From Bradyrhizobium sp. Arg816 (GTDB lineage Bacteria > Pseudomonadota > Alphaproteobacteria > Rhizobiales > Xanthobacteraceae): a DNA stretch of 64,000 bases. This document shows, piece by piece, positions 8,692 to 17,208 of the stretch (position 1 is its first letter; each line of letters begins with the position of its first letter). The stretch lies in assembly GCF_029989365.1 (NCBI RefSeq), contig NZ_JAPRAQ010000013.1:153293-217292 (forward strand). Reading direction: 5' to 3'. The notes under the pieces were generated by a model, which ran no database searches, was not told where the DNA came from, and was given only the letters and a program-made list of their open reading frames with translations. The position numbers and the translations under genes were made by a program.

Positions 8692-9957
8692 TCAGAGGAA
8701 GCGAGTGGGCGCGAACGGCGCAAGCGGAATCTCCGGCTGCTTGCCGCTCAGGAGCTGCGCGACGAGACGGCCGGTGCGGGCCGATCCGACCAGGCCGACA
8801 TGGCCGTGGCCGAAGGCGTAGACGATATCGCGCGAGGCGCGCGCATGGCCGATGCAGGGCAGCCCATCCGGCATGCTCGGCCGATGACCGAACCAGGTCT
8901 TGATGCGCGAGGGCGGAATGTCCTTCGGCAGTTTCGGGAACATGCTGAACAGGTTGTTGCGCAGGATCTCGGCGCGCTTCCAGTTCGGCGCGGCCTCGAG
9001 GCCGGCGATCTCGACCGTGCCGGCGGCGCGCAGGCCCTTGTCGGTCCAGTTCACCACCATGCTGACGTCGGACGCCATCATCGAGCTGCGCGGACCCGAT
9101 TCCGGGTTCTCGATCATGACGTGATAGCCGCGCTCGGTCTCGAGCGGCAAGGGATCGCCGACCGATGCGGTGAGCTGCTTTGACCGCGCGCCGGCGGAGA
9201 CCACCGCGGCATCGCAAGCAATCTCACCGGTTTCGGTGAGAACGGCAACGAGCTTGTTGCCTGAAAGCTTCAGACCGGTCGCCCTGGCATGAACGAGCTT
9301 GGCACCGCTCGCGAGCGCGTGCTGGGCCAGCGCCGCAACGTAAGCGCCGGGATCGCGGCAGCGGCCGGCTTCCTCCACCACCACGCCAAACGTGTAGCGC
9401 GGATGCAGATCCGGCTCGCGCTGACGCATCTCGTCGGCGTTCAGCTCCAGCCATTCGACGCCGACCTTCTTGCGCAGGCGCCAGCCGAGATTGCTGTCGA
9501 AATTGCCGCGCGACGGGAATACGTGCATCACGCCGTTGCGCTCGACCAACTCAGGCACGCCCGCTTCTTCCGCGAGCTTCTTGTGCAGCAACGGCGCGTC
9601 CTTCAGCAGATCGCGCAGCGCAAACGCCGTCTTCTCGACCCGTGCCTCGGTCCAGCCCGAGAGCAAATACTTGATCAGCCAGGGCAGCGCCTTCGGCAAG
9701 TAAGACCAGCGGATCGCGAGCGGGCCGAGCGGGTCCATCAGATAACCCGGCACCTTCTTCCAGAGGCCCGGCTCGGCCGGCGGAATCACCGAATGCGAGG
9801 AGAGCCAGCCGGCATTGCCATAGCTCGCCGCCTGTTCGCCACCGGGCTCGGCCGCGTCGATCAGCGTGACGCGATGACCCTCGCGTAGCGCCTCGATGGC
9901 GCTGATCACGCCGATCGCGCCGGCTCCGATGATGGCGACGTGGCGGCCCTCCGACAT
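8692..9957 (-). CDS. FAD-dependent D-amino-acid dehydrogenase-like oxidoreductase (DadA family)
   Basis: 421 residues. The N-terminal dinucleotide motif GAGAIGVISAIEAL starts at about residue 11, followed by a DAAEPGGEQAASYGNAG segment typical of DadA. The C-terminal FAD/substrate region WFGHRPSMPDGLPCIG and FGHGHVGL are conserved DadA features. It probably oxidises a D-amino acid to a 2-oxo acid at the membrane. It lies between the ThDP enzyme (3 nt away) and the racemase (9 nt away), so the three are one operon: racemisation, oxidation, then ThDP chemistry on the 2-oxo acid is a plausible order. Confidence 0.88.
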   Translation of the reverse strand: MSEGRHVAIIGAGAIGVISAIEALREGHRVTLIDAAEPGGEQAASYGNAGWLSSHSVIPPAEPGLWKKVPGYLMDPLGPLAIRWSYLPKALPWLIKYLLSGWTEARVEKTAFALRDLLKDAPLLHKKLAEEAGVPELVERNGVMHVFPSRGNFDSNLGWRLRKKVGVEWLELNADEMRQREPDLHPRYTFGVVVEEAGRCRDPGAYVAALAQHALASGAKLVHARATGLKLSGNKLVAVLTETGEIACDAAVVSAGARSKQLTASVGDPLPLETERGYHVMIENPESGPRSSMMASDVSMVVNWTDKGLRAAGTVEIAGLEAAPNWKRAEILRNNLFSMFPKLPKDIPPSRIKTWFGHRPSMPDGLPCIGHARASRDIVYAFGHGHVGLVGSARTGRLVAQLLSGKQPEIPLAPFAPTRFL

Positions 9958-9960
9958 CGC

Positions 9961-11622
9961 TTAGGCCTTCACTGTCGGCACAAAATCCTTGCCGACCGAG
10001 ATCGCCCTGGAATCGATGATGCAGTGGAGGATCGACGGCTTGCCCGAGGCCAGTGCGCGCTCGAAGGCCGGCGCGAACTCTTCGGTGCGCTCGACGCGCT
10101 CGCCATGGCCGCCGAACGCCTTCGCATACATCGCGAAGTCGGGGTTCTTGAGCTGGGTTCCGACGACGCGGCCGGGGTAGTCACGCTCCTGGTGCATGCG
10201 GATGGTGCCGTATTGCGAATTGTCGACGACGATGACCACGAGCGGCGCATCGTACTGCACGGCGGTCGCGAATTCCTGGCCGTTCATCAGGAAGCAGCCA
10301 TCACCTGCAAAGGCGACGACGACGCGATCCGGATATTGCCGTTTTGCGAGCACCGCCGCCGGCACGCCATAGCCCATCGAGCCCGAGGTCGGCGCGAGCT
10401 GGGCGGCAAAGCTGTGGAAGCGGTGATGACGGTGGATCCAGCCGGCGTAATTGCCGGCGCCGTTGCAGACGATCGCGTCCTTCGGCAGGCGGTCGCGCAG
10501 CCAGGTCATGACCTGGCCGTACTGGAACGTGCCCGGCAACTCACGCGCCTTATCGGTCCAGGCGAGGTAATCGGCATGCGCCTTGGCGGCCTCGCCCTTC
10601 CAGGCAACGGCGCCAGCGGGCTTCAGCGTCTCGACTGCGGCGGCGAACGCGGCGGGCGTCGCCTGGATCGCGAGCGCCGGCTGATAGATGCGGCCGAGCT
10701 CTTCGGAGCCCGGGTGAACGTGGATCAGCTTCTGCTGCGGGGTCGGAATGTCGAGCAGCGTGTAGGACGAGGACGGCATCTCCGACATGCGGCCGCCGAT
10801 GAGGAGAATGACGTCGGCGCCATCGATACGCGCCTTCAGGCCCGGGCTCGGCCCGATGCCGAGATCGCCGGCATAATGCGAATGATCGGCGTCGATCAGC
10901 GAGGCCCGGCGGAACGAGGTCGCGACCGGCAGGTCGAACCGCTCGGCAAAGCGCGCGATGCTCCTGGTCGCCTCATCCGTCCAGCGCGAGCCGCCGAGGA
11001 TGACCAGCGGCGCCTTGGCGCTCGCGAGCATGGCGCCGACGCGCTCGATATCAGCAGGCGCGGGCCAGCTCACGGCCGGCTCGATGCGCATGGCGTCCGC
11101 AACGGCCGCGGTTTCGGTCAGCATGTTCTCCGGCAGCGCGATCACCACGGGACCCGGACGGCCCTGCATCGCGACCCGGAAGGCGCGCGCGACCAGCTCC
11201 GGAATGCGATCGGGGCGATCGATCTCGACCGCCCACTTGGCCATGGTGCCGAACACCGCCTTGTAGTCGAGCTCCTGGAACGCCTCGCGCTCGCGCATGC
11301 CGGTGTCGACCTGTCCGACGAACAGGATCATCGGCGTCGAATCCTGCATCGCGATGTGGACGCCGTGGCTGGCATTGGTGGCGCCGGGGCCGCGGGTGAC
11401 GAAGCAGATTCCGGGACGGCCGGTCAGCTTGCCATAGGCTTCCGCCATCATCGCAGCACCGCCTTCGGCGCGGCAGATCACGACGTCGATCGGGCTGTCA
11501 TGCAGCGCATCGAGCGCCGCGAGGTAGCTCTCGCCCGGCACGCAGGTGACGCGCTCGACGCCTTGGGCGACGAGCTGATCGATCAGGATCTGGCCCCCGG
11601 TGCGGGTGTTGCGAATGGTCAT
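9961..11622 (-). CDS. Thiamine-diphosphate enzyme, acetolactate synthase/benzoylformate decarboxylase-like
   Basis: 553 residues with the full three-domain ThDP architecture: pyrimidine domain (VPGESYLAALDAL, then the catalytic Glu in CRAEGGAAMMAEAYG near residue 52), a central domain, and the pyrophosphate domain with AFAGDGCFLMNGQEF and VVIVVDNSQYGT near residues 435-470. The start ATG overlaps the stop of an aminotransferase remnant (ATGA). It is probably a catabolic decarboxylase or ligase acting on a 2-oxo acid, not the anabolic IlvB, since no small subunit is nearby and the gene is in a D-amino-acid operon. Confidence 0.85.
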   Translation of the reverse strand: MTIRNTRTGGQILIDQLVAQGVERVTCVPGESYLAALDALHDSPIDVVICRAEGGAAMMAEAYGKLTGRPGICFVTRGPGATNASHGVHIAMQDSTPMILFVGQVDTGMREREAFQELDYKAVFGTMAKWAVEIDRPDRIPELVARAFRVAMQGRPGPVVIALPENMLTETAAVADAMRIEPAVSWPAPADIERVGAMLASAKAPLVILGGSRWTDEATRSIARFAERFDLPVATSFRRASLIDADHSHYAGDLGIGPSPGLKARIDGADVILLIGGRMSEMPSSSYTLLDIPTPQQKLIHVHPGSEELGRIYQPALAIQATPAAFAAAVETLKPAGAVAWKGEAAKAHADYLAWTDKARELPGTFQYGQVMTWLRDRLPKDAIVCNGAGNYAGWIHRHHRFHSFAAQLAPTSGSMGYGVPAAVLAKRQYPDRVVVAFAGDGCFLMNGQEFATAVQYDAPLVVIVVDNSQYGTIRMHQERDYPGRVVGTQLKNPDFAMYAKAFGGHGERVERTEEFAPAFERALASGKPSILHCIIDSRAISVGKDFVPTVKA

Positions 11623-11702
11623 GACGGCTCCCTGCAGGCTTTGGCGATGCGCATCACGGCTTCGCGCAAGTTTTGTTCCGAGGTGGCGTAGGACAGGCCG
11701 AC
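11619..11702 (-). pseudogene. 3' remnant of a class I/II aminotransferase
   Basis: The strand upstream of the ThDP gene encodes GLSYATSEQNLREAVMRI followed by AKACREPS and a TGA that overlaps the ThDP start codon (ATGA). L-S-Y-A-T-S-x-x-x-L-x-E-A is the C-terminal signature of fold-type I aspartate/aromatic aminotransferases. Upstream of about 11702 the similarity stops, and the next gene ends at 11770, so only the last 27 or so codons remain. The preserved stop/start overlap implies the gene was once intact in this operon and was removed by a deletion. No start codon remains. Confidence 0.65.
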
Positions 11703-11769
11703 AGGGGGCGCAAGTGCGAAAGGCCTGCCGTCTCCTGCGCAGGCATCATGCCCGGCTTCGATGATTGCA

Positions 11770-12687
11770 CTACCGGCCCGCCGCGATGATGCGGCGGCAA
11801 TGATCGAGCGCCGCGCCGATCAGGTTGTCGCTCGCCTCCGGCGTACGGAACGCCGAATGCGCCGACAGCGTCACGTTCGGCAGCTTCGTGAGCGGATGGC
11901 CCGCCGGCAGCGGCTCGACGGTGAAGACGTCGAGGCCGGCATGCGCAATGTGGCCCGCGTGGAGCGCGTCGAGCATCGCGTCCTCGTCGACCACGGCGCC
12001 GCGCGCGGTGTTGATTAGGATGCTGCCGGGACGCATCTGCGCGATGCGTTCGCGTGACAGAAAACCCTTGGTCTCGTCGTTGAGCAACAGATGCAGCGAG
12101 ACGACGTGGCTATCCGCGAGCAGCTTCTCCAGCGGAACGAACTCGACGCCCGGATGCGTCTTCGGCGTCCTGTTCCAGGCGATCACCTTCATGCCGCAGC
12201 CCGCCGCCATCCGCGCGGCTTCCGCGGCGATGCCGCCGAAGCCGATCAGGCCAAGCGTCTTGCCCGTGAGCTGGACAGCGTCGCGGCGCAGCCAGTTGCC
12301 CTCGCGCATGCCACGATCCATCTCGCCAAAGCTTTTTGCTGAGGCCCACATCAATGCAATCGCGCATTCGGCGACCGCGGTGTCGCCGTAGCCCTTGATG
12401 GTGTGAACCGAGATGCCGCGGTCGGCGAGCTCCTCGGGATTCATGTAGCTGCGCGCGCCGGTGCCGAGGAAGACGACATGCTTCAGCGTCGCGCACCTGG
12501 CGGCAATCGCCGTCGGCACCGCGGTGTGGTCGACGATCATGATCTCCACACCATCGAGAAGGCGCGGCAGGTCGTCTGGCGAGATGGCGGGATTACGGTT
12601 CACGCTGACCGGGAGGTTTTCCGCGCGCAGCAGCTTTTCGGTCACTGCGGCAAGGGTGTCGTTGGCGTCGACGAAAAGGGCGCGCAC
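11770..12687 (-). CDS. D-isomer-specific 2-hydroxyacid dehydrogenase family protein
   Basis: 305 residues from GTG 12687 (RALFVDANDT follows), with AGAGG about 11 nt upstream; an ATG at 12729 is possible but has no Shine-Dalgarno and would swallow an AT-rich palindrome. The Rossmann motif GLIGFGGIAAEAARMAA, the catalytic Arg in INTARGAVVDE, the Glu in DVFTVEPLP and the His in SAHSAF complete the active site. It probably interconverts a 2-hydroxy acid and a 2-oxo acid with NAD(P). Divergent from the solute-binding protein gene at 12796. Confidence 0.88.
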   Translation of the reverse strand: MRALFVDANDTLAAVTEKLLRAENLPVSVNRNPAISPDDLPRLLDGVEIMIVDHTAVPTAIAARCATLKHVVFLGTGARSYMNPEELADRGISVHTIKGYGDTAVAECAIALMWASAKSFGEMDRGMREGNWLRRDAVQLTGKTLGLIGFGGIAAEAARMAAGCGMKVIAWNRTPKTHPGVEFVPLEKLLADSHVVSLHLLLNDETKGFLSRERIAQMRPGSILINTARGAVVDEDAMLDALHAGHIAHAGLDVFTVEPLPAGHPLTKLPNVTLSAHSAFRTPEASDNLIGAALDHCRRIIAAGR

Positions 12688-12714
12688 GGGCCTGTCTGTC
12701 CTCTTGGAATTAAA

Positions 12715-12725
12715 AATACCGTATT
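12715..12725. promoter_or_regulatory. AT-rich palindrome in divergent promoter region
   Basis: AATAC-C-GTATT is a perfect 5-bp inverted repeat in a locally AT-rich stretch between the divergent dehydrogenase and solute-binding protein genes. It may be a regulator site; the regulator is unknown. Confidence 0.3.
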
Positions 12726-12795
12726 GCATTTTAAACTGAATACAGAAATAGTCCAGACGCCGGGTTTAATGTCCAGCCTCCCCAGGAGAACTGCC

Positions 12796-13629
12796 ATGAA
12801 TCGCAGGGATGCACTCGCCACTGTCGCCCTCGCCGGTGCCGCGATGGCAACCGGTTCGGCCAAGGCCGACACCCCATCCGGCTCCACGCTCGAGCGGATC
12901 AAGAAGAGCGGCGTGCTGCGGATCGCCGTGATCGCCGGCCAGGATCCCTATTTCCACAAGGACCTCACCACCAATCAATGGTCGGGCGCCTGCATCGACA
13001 TGGCGAACGACATCGCCGGCAAGCTCGGCGCCAAGGTCGAGACGTTGGAATCGACTTGGGGCAACCAGATCCTGGATCTCCAGGCGGACAAGGTCGACCT
13101 CGCCTTCGCCGTGAATCCGACGCCGGAACGCTCGCTGGTCATCGACTTCTCGACGCCGATCCTGGTGCACTCCTTCACCGTCATCACCAAGAAGGGTTTT
13201 GCCAAGCCGCAGACCTGGGCCGAGCTCAACAAGCCGGAGGTCAAGATCGCCGTCGACATCGGCTCGACCCATGAGACCATCGCGCGCCGCTATTGCCCGA
13301 AGGCGACGATCCTCGGCTTCAAGGAGCGCAACGAGGCGATCCTCGCCGTCGCAACCGGACGCGCGGACTGCAACATCTCGCTGGCGGTGCTGTCGATCGC
13401 GACCTTGAAGAAGAATCCGACGCTCGGCGATCTCGCGGTGCCGCGGCCGCTGCTCACGCTTCCGACCAACATGGGCATCCGCGCCGAAGGCGACCGGCGC
13501 TACAAGGATTTCCTCAGCGCCTGGGCCGACTACAACCGCTCGCTGGGTCAGACCCGCGAATGGATGCTGAAGGGTTTCGAAGCGGTCGGCCTCAGCGCCG
13601 ACGACATTCCCGGCGAAGTGCAGTTCTGA
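12796..13629 (+). CDS. Amino-acid-type ABC substrate-binding protein (family 3), orphan
   Basis: 277 residues from ATG 12796 with AGGAG at 12784-12788; longer open frame upstream is ignored. A signal peptide runs from MNRRDALATV to about residue 24 (SAKA), possibly Tat-dependent (RR). The mature protein has family-3 features: LERIKKSGVLRIAV, CIDMANDIAGKLG, DLAFAVNPTPERSLVIDFSTP. It probably binds an amino acid or related carboxylate. No permease or ATPase genes follow; the next gene is on the other strand. The neighbouring amino-acid/2-oxo-acid enzymes suggest the substrate class. Confidence 0.88.
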   Translation: MNRRDALATVALAGAAMATGSAKADTPSGSTLERIKKSGVLRIAVIAGQDPYFHKDLTTNQWSGACIDMANDIAGKLGAKVETLESTWGNQILDLQADKVDLAFAVNPTPERSLVIDFSTPILVHSFTVITKKGFAKPQTWAELNKPEVKIAVDIGSTHETIARRYCPKATILGFKERNEAILAVATGRADCNISLAVLSIATLKKNPTLGDLAVPRPLLTLPTNMGIRAEGDRRYKDFLSAWADYNRSLGQTREWMLKGFEAVGLSADDIPGEVQF

Positions 13630-13742
13630 TCCCAGGCTGCGTCGCCCGAACCCTTGATGAAACGGGCCTGAGACGCCGGTTGCGGCCGCTAAGCGTTGGC
13701 TCGCGCACGCTGCAACACGCATGAGGCAGCATGGCAGCAAGC

Positions 13743-14489
13743 CTAGCCGCCCTCTCCTTGCACCCAACCCGTCGCAATCGCGCTCGCCCAAATGAACATG
13801 CCTTTGTTGCGCGCCAGTGCGGCCATGGCCGCGGTGTCGTAGGGCACGTAGCGGATCGTCGCGGACCAGCCTGCGCCGGCATGCTCCAGGATCGCGTAGC
13901 ACGCATGAGGCGTGCCGACCTCGACCACGTAGGGAACGGGCACTTTCCCGTCATAGCCGGGCAAGCCGACGCTGCCGGGATTCACGACCAGCCGTCCATC
14001 CCTCAAACGCACCACGCGCGGAATATGCGTGTGGGCGCACAGGATGATCTCAGCGTCGATCCCCTCAGCTTCAGCCTCGATCGCGTCGATGCCGCTCGGA
14101 CGCGGGCAGCCGTCGTCGGCGATGTGGTCGAGCCAGAAAGCTGCGTCATCCCTTGGCGATCCATGGCACAGGAACACCCGTCCCTTATACGTGAGCGTGG
14201 ACGGCATGCTTGCCATCCACTCGAAATGCTTGCGCGCGAGCTCACGGAAATCGCTGCGAGCGGAGCCGCCGGCCTGCCAGAGCTCGACGAGGATTCGATC
14301 CTGATCGCCCCGTATCGACGGAAAGCCCCGCGCCATCAACAGGTCCGCGGTCTTGGCTGCCTCGAGCGGGCCACTGACGTGGTCACCGAGGTTCACGACC
14401 TCGTCGATGCCGGCCGTGGCGATGTCCGCAAGAACGGCTTCAAGTGCCGAACGATTCCCATGCACGTCCGCGATGGCAGCAAATCTCAT
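13743..14489 (-). CDS. Metallophosphoesterase family protein with altered GNHD motif
   Basis: 248 residues of the calcineurin-like phosphoesterase fold (YfcE/PrpA-like group). Metal ligands are seen at ADVHG (Asp8, His10), LGDHVSGP (Asp36), CHGSPRDD and CAHTHIPRV. However, the motif that is normally GNHD reads GDQD at residues 61-64, replacing both the metal-bridging Asn and the catalytic His. Either it has weak or different activity, or it is a distinct subgroup. It stands alone, convergent with the orphan binding protein and divergent from the GMC oxidoreductase. Confidence 0.83.
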   Translation of the reverse strand: MRFAAIADVHGNRSALEAVLADIATAGIDEVVNLGDHVSGPLEAAKTADLLMARGFPSIRGDQDRILVELWQAGGSARSDFRELARKHFEWMASMPSTLTYKGRVFLCHGSPRDDAAFWLDHIADDGCPRPSGIDAIEAEAEGIDAEIILCAHTHIPRVVRLRDGRLVVNPGSVGLPGYDGKVPVPYVVEVGTPHACYAILEHAGAGWSATIRYVPYDTAAMAALARNKGMFIWASAIATGWVQGEGG

Positions 14490-14741
14490 TTGGCCCCTCC
14501 CATTCGGAATGGCCGATTGTTCGCGCTATGCGGGGATGCAGTTCTGGCTAGTTTGTTTAGCTACGTCTCTTTAGCTGCATTTGTAGAAGCGCCCGCAAGC
14601 TGAGGATCAAATCGGCGCTGGCAGAAGAATTACACGATCGTGGTTGCCAGGCAAGCGACGCGAGTTACGAACTGTCGCGGCAATGCCGACGTGACCTCGG
14701 GAAAATAACGCGCTACGTTTCCCGGACAAGACCAAGAGGAA

Positions 14742-16448
14742 ATGCCAATCGTGTACGACTTCATTATCGTCGGCGGCGGCTCGGCGGGGTCCGTGCTGGC
14801 CCACCGGCTCTCCGCAAAGAGCGCCAACAAGGTCCTGCTGTGCGAGGCCGGACAGGACACACCGCCCGGCAACGAGCCCGCCGAGATCAGGGACAGCTAT
14901 CCGGGCACGGCCTATTTCGATCCCCGCTTCCATTGGACCGAACTCAAGGTCACGACCCAGATCGTCAGCCACAACAATCCGAACGAAGCGCGTCCTCCTT
15001 TACGCAAATACGAGCAGGCGCGCGTGCTGGGCGGCGGCTCGTCGATCAACGGCCAGATGGCCAACCGCGGCGCACCGACCGACTACGATGAATGGGACGC
15101 GCGGGGCGCCGACGGCTGGAGCTGGAACGACGTGCTGCCCTTCTTCAAGAAGGTCGAGCGCGACCTCGATTTCGACGGGCCGTACCACGGCAAGGACGGC
15201 CGAATTCCGGTACGCAGAATTCCGCGTGAACACTGGACGCGGCATTCGCAGGCGTTCGCCGACGCCTTCCAGCAGGCCGGCCATCAGTTCGTGCCTGACC
15301 AGAACGGCGAGTTCGTCGACGGCTATTTTCCGGTGACGCATTCCAATCAGGCCGAGCAACGCGTCTCGGCCGCGATGGGCTATCTCGATCGTGACACGCG
15401 CAAGCGCGCCAATCTCACCATCTCCACCAACACGCAGGTGAGAGAGCTGCTGTTCGAAGGCACGCAATGCGTCGGCGTGAAGGCGATGGTCGACGGACGG
15501 GAACAGGAATTCCGCGGCCGCGAGATCATCCTCTCCAGCGGCGCGATCCATTCGCCGGCGCATCTCCTGCGCGGCGGCATCGGCCCGGTCGGTCATCTCA
15601 AGGATATGGGCATTCCGGTCCTGATGGGACTGGCAGGCGTCGGCCAGCGCCTGATGGATCATCCCTCGATTTCGCTGTCGTCCTTTGTCCGCCGCGGCGC
15701 GCGCATGAACGAGCACACTAGGCGCCACATGCAGCTTGGCCTGCGTTATTCATCCGGGCTGTCGGGCGTACCGAAGGGCGACATGTTCGTCGTCCTGCTC
15801 AGCAAATCGGCCTGGCACGCGGTCGGCGAGCAGATCGGCTCGCTGCTGACCTTCGTCAACAAGACCTATTCCGAGACCGGACAGGTCAAGCTCGCCTCGC
15901 GCGATCCCGCCGCCGAGCCGATCGTCGAGTTCAATCTGCTGTCCGACCGCCGCGACCTCGATCGTCTGATGAGCGGCTTCCGCAAGATGGCGGCCGTGCA
16001 GATGAGCGACTTGGTCAAGGCGGTGACGGACAAGCCGTTTCCGGCCGCCTATACGGACAAGGTGCGCAAGATCGGCGTGGTCAATACCAAAAACAGGATC
16101 CTGACCAAGATCGCCGCGACCTTGATGGACGGGCCGGCGGCGCTACGCCACTACCTGATCGACAATTTCGTCGTCGAAGGTTTCACCTTCGACCAGGTGA
16201 TGAACGACGACGATGCGCTGGAAGCCTTCGTCCGCAAGGCGACCATCGGGGTGTGGCACGCCTCGTGCTCATGCCGCATGGGCCGGGCCGACGATCCGAT
16301 GGCGGTGGTCGATAGCCAGGGCCGCGTCAAAGGCATCCAGGGCCTGCGCGTCGTCGACGCCTCGATCTTCCCCGTGGTGCCATGCGCCAACACCAATTTT
16401 CCGGTGCTGATGTCGGCGGAGAAGATCGCTGCGGCAATGGTGCAGTGA
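14742..16448 (+). CDS. GMC family FAD-dependent oxidoreductase
   Basis: 568 residues. The start has AGAGG upstream. FAD motif DFIIVGGGSAGSVLAHRLS at residues 6-24, then the GMC signature ARVLGGGSSINGQMANRG near residue 95, SSGAIHSPAHLLRGGIGP near residue 265, and the C-terminal active-site region WHASCSCRMG with NTNFPVLMSAEKIA. Choline-dehydrogenase-like enzymes of this size oxidise primary alcohols. No betaine genes are nearby, so the substrate is open. A 252-nt gap upstream of it (14490-14741) shows nothing recognisable. Confidence 0.9.
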   Translation: MPIVYDFIIVGGGSAGSVLAHRLSAKSANKVLLCEAGQDTPPGNEPAEIRDSYPGTAYFDPRFHWTELKVTTQIVSHNNPNEARPPLRKYEQARVLGGGSSINGQMANRGAPTDYDEWDARGADGWSWNDVLPFFKKVERDLDFDGPYHGKDGRIPVRRIPREHWTRHSQAFADAFQQAGHQFVPDQNGEFVDGYFPVTHSNQAEQRVSAAMGYLDRDTRKRANLTISTNTQVRELLFEGTQCVGVKAMVDGREQEFRGREIILSSGAIHSPAHLLRGGIGPVGHLKDMGIPVLMGLAGVGQRLMDHPSISLSSFVRRGARMNEHTRRHMQLGLRYSSGLSGVPKGDMFVVLLSKSAWHAVGEQIGSLLTFVNKTYSETGQVKLASRDPAAEPIVEFNLLSDRRDLDRLMSGFRKMAAVQMSDLVKAVTDKPFPAAYTDKVRKIGVVNTKNRILTKIAATLMDGPAALRHYLIDNFVVEGFTFDQVMNDDDALEAFVRKATIGVWHASCSCRMGRADDPMAVVDSQGRVKGIQGLRVVDASIFPVVPCANTNFPVLMSAEKIAAAMVQ

Positions 16449-16517
16449 GCGCTATCCGCTATTGCCCCGATGCACCCGAGGCTTGGCGCCCCACAGCGAT
16501 ACGAGCGAACGTCCACG

Positions 16518-17129
16518 TCAGACCGTACGTTGGGTGGCGGCGGCAGTTGGGACGAATGGCCATGCCAACATTGCAAGTTCTACGACGCGGCGAAGCTCGC
16601 CAACCGTCGCGCCGGCTTGCGGCAAATTCATTATCGCCTGCAACACACCAAGGTAGTGCCACGCTAATCCGTCGATGTCCGCCGTCGCCGCCAATTCTCC
16701 ACTTGCAACCGCCTCGCGTAAAATGCTGCCGAGGATCGCGCGCTGCCGCATAAGTCCCTGCCGCGCGACCGACTGGCCCGCCGGAGGCAGATCGACCATC
16801 TCAGCGCACGATCGGGTCAGCATGCATCCCGCGGGCCGCGCCGTCTTGCCTCCTCTGGGCAGGAATTCGTGCAACAACGCTTCGAGCTGTTGGCGCTTCG
16901 TGTCGGCTCGAACGGCGCTCATGCGCCGCTCGACGCGCTCGATGTAAGCCGAAAGGACCTCTTCGAATAGCCCGTCCTTGTCTTGAAATCGCTTGTACAT
17001 ACTCGACCGCGACAGGCCCATCGCCGTCGTCAGTTGATCGATCGACGAAGCCGAATAGCCGTGACGCCAGAACACATCCATCGCGGAATTGATCACGGCA
17101 TCGTCATCGAATTGGGGTTTTCCACTCAT
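16518..17129 (-). CDS. TetR/AcrR family transcriptional regulator
   Basis: 203 residues from ATG 17129 (MSGKPQFDDDAV) with GGGA upstream; the longer frame runs through the divergent gene and is not used. The TetR helix-turn-helix is at about residues 13-58 (AMDVFWRHGYSASSIDQLTTAMGLSRSSMYKRF). The C-terminal domain includes GCMLTRSCAE, common in AcrR-type regulators of reductase genes. It is divergent from the NmrA-like gene, and two operator-like palindromes lie between them, so it probably represses both. Confidence 0.9.
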   Translation of the reverse strand: MSGKPQFDDDAVINSAMDVFWRHGYSASSIDQLTTAMGLSRSSMYKRFQDKDGLFEEVLSAYIERVERRMSAVRADTKRQQLEALLHEFLPRGGKTARPAGCMLTRSCAEMVDLPPAGQSVARQGLMRQRAILGSILREAVASGELAATADIDGLAWHYLGVLQAIMNLPQAGATVGELRRVVELAMLAWPFVPTAAATQRTV

Positions 17130-17150
17130 GCCATTCCCACTTGACATCAT

Positions 17151-17164
17151 GGAACGATCGTTCC
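17151..17164. promoter_or_regulatory. TetR operator 1
   Basis: GGAACGATCGTTCC is a perfect 14-bp palindrome, 22 nt upstream of the TetR start. Its core recurs in the second site 7 nt further on. Confidence 0.7.
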
Positions 17165-17170
17165 AAGTAT

Positions 17171-17190
17171 CTTGAACTGATCGTTCCAAG
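17171..17190. promoter_or_regulatory. TetR operator 2
   Basis: CTTGAACTGATCGTTCCAAG repeats the GATCGTTCCAAG half of operator 1 with a less perfect left arm (one transition and one shifted base). It ends 19 nt before the NmrA-like start, so a bound repressor would cover that gene's promoter. Confidence 0.65.
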
Positions 17191-17208
17191 ATACGGAAGG
17201 TTATCCGG

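Noticed and set aside
9961..11622. Sulfoacetaldehyde acetyltransferase (Xsc) as the identity of the ThDP enzyme
   Set aside because: It would fit a sulfonate hypothesis, but the protein is shorter than typical Xsc and I see no Xsc-specific N-terminal pattern, so only a general ThDP call is made.
9940..11691. Long plus-strand open frame of 583 codons opposite the ThDP enzyme gene
   Set aside because: It mirrors a gene with complete ThDP motifs. Its own translation is Arg/Ala/Asp-rich without any family motif, as expected for an antisense frame in high-GC DNA.
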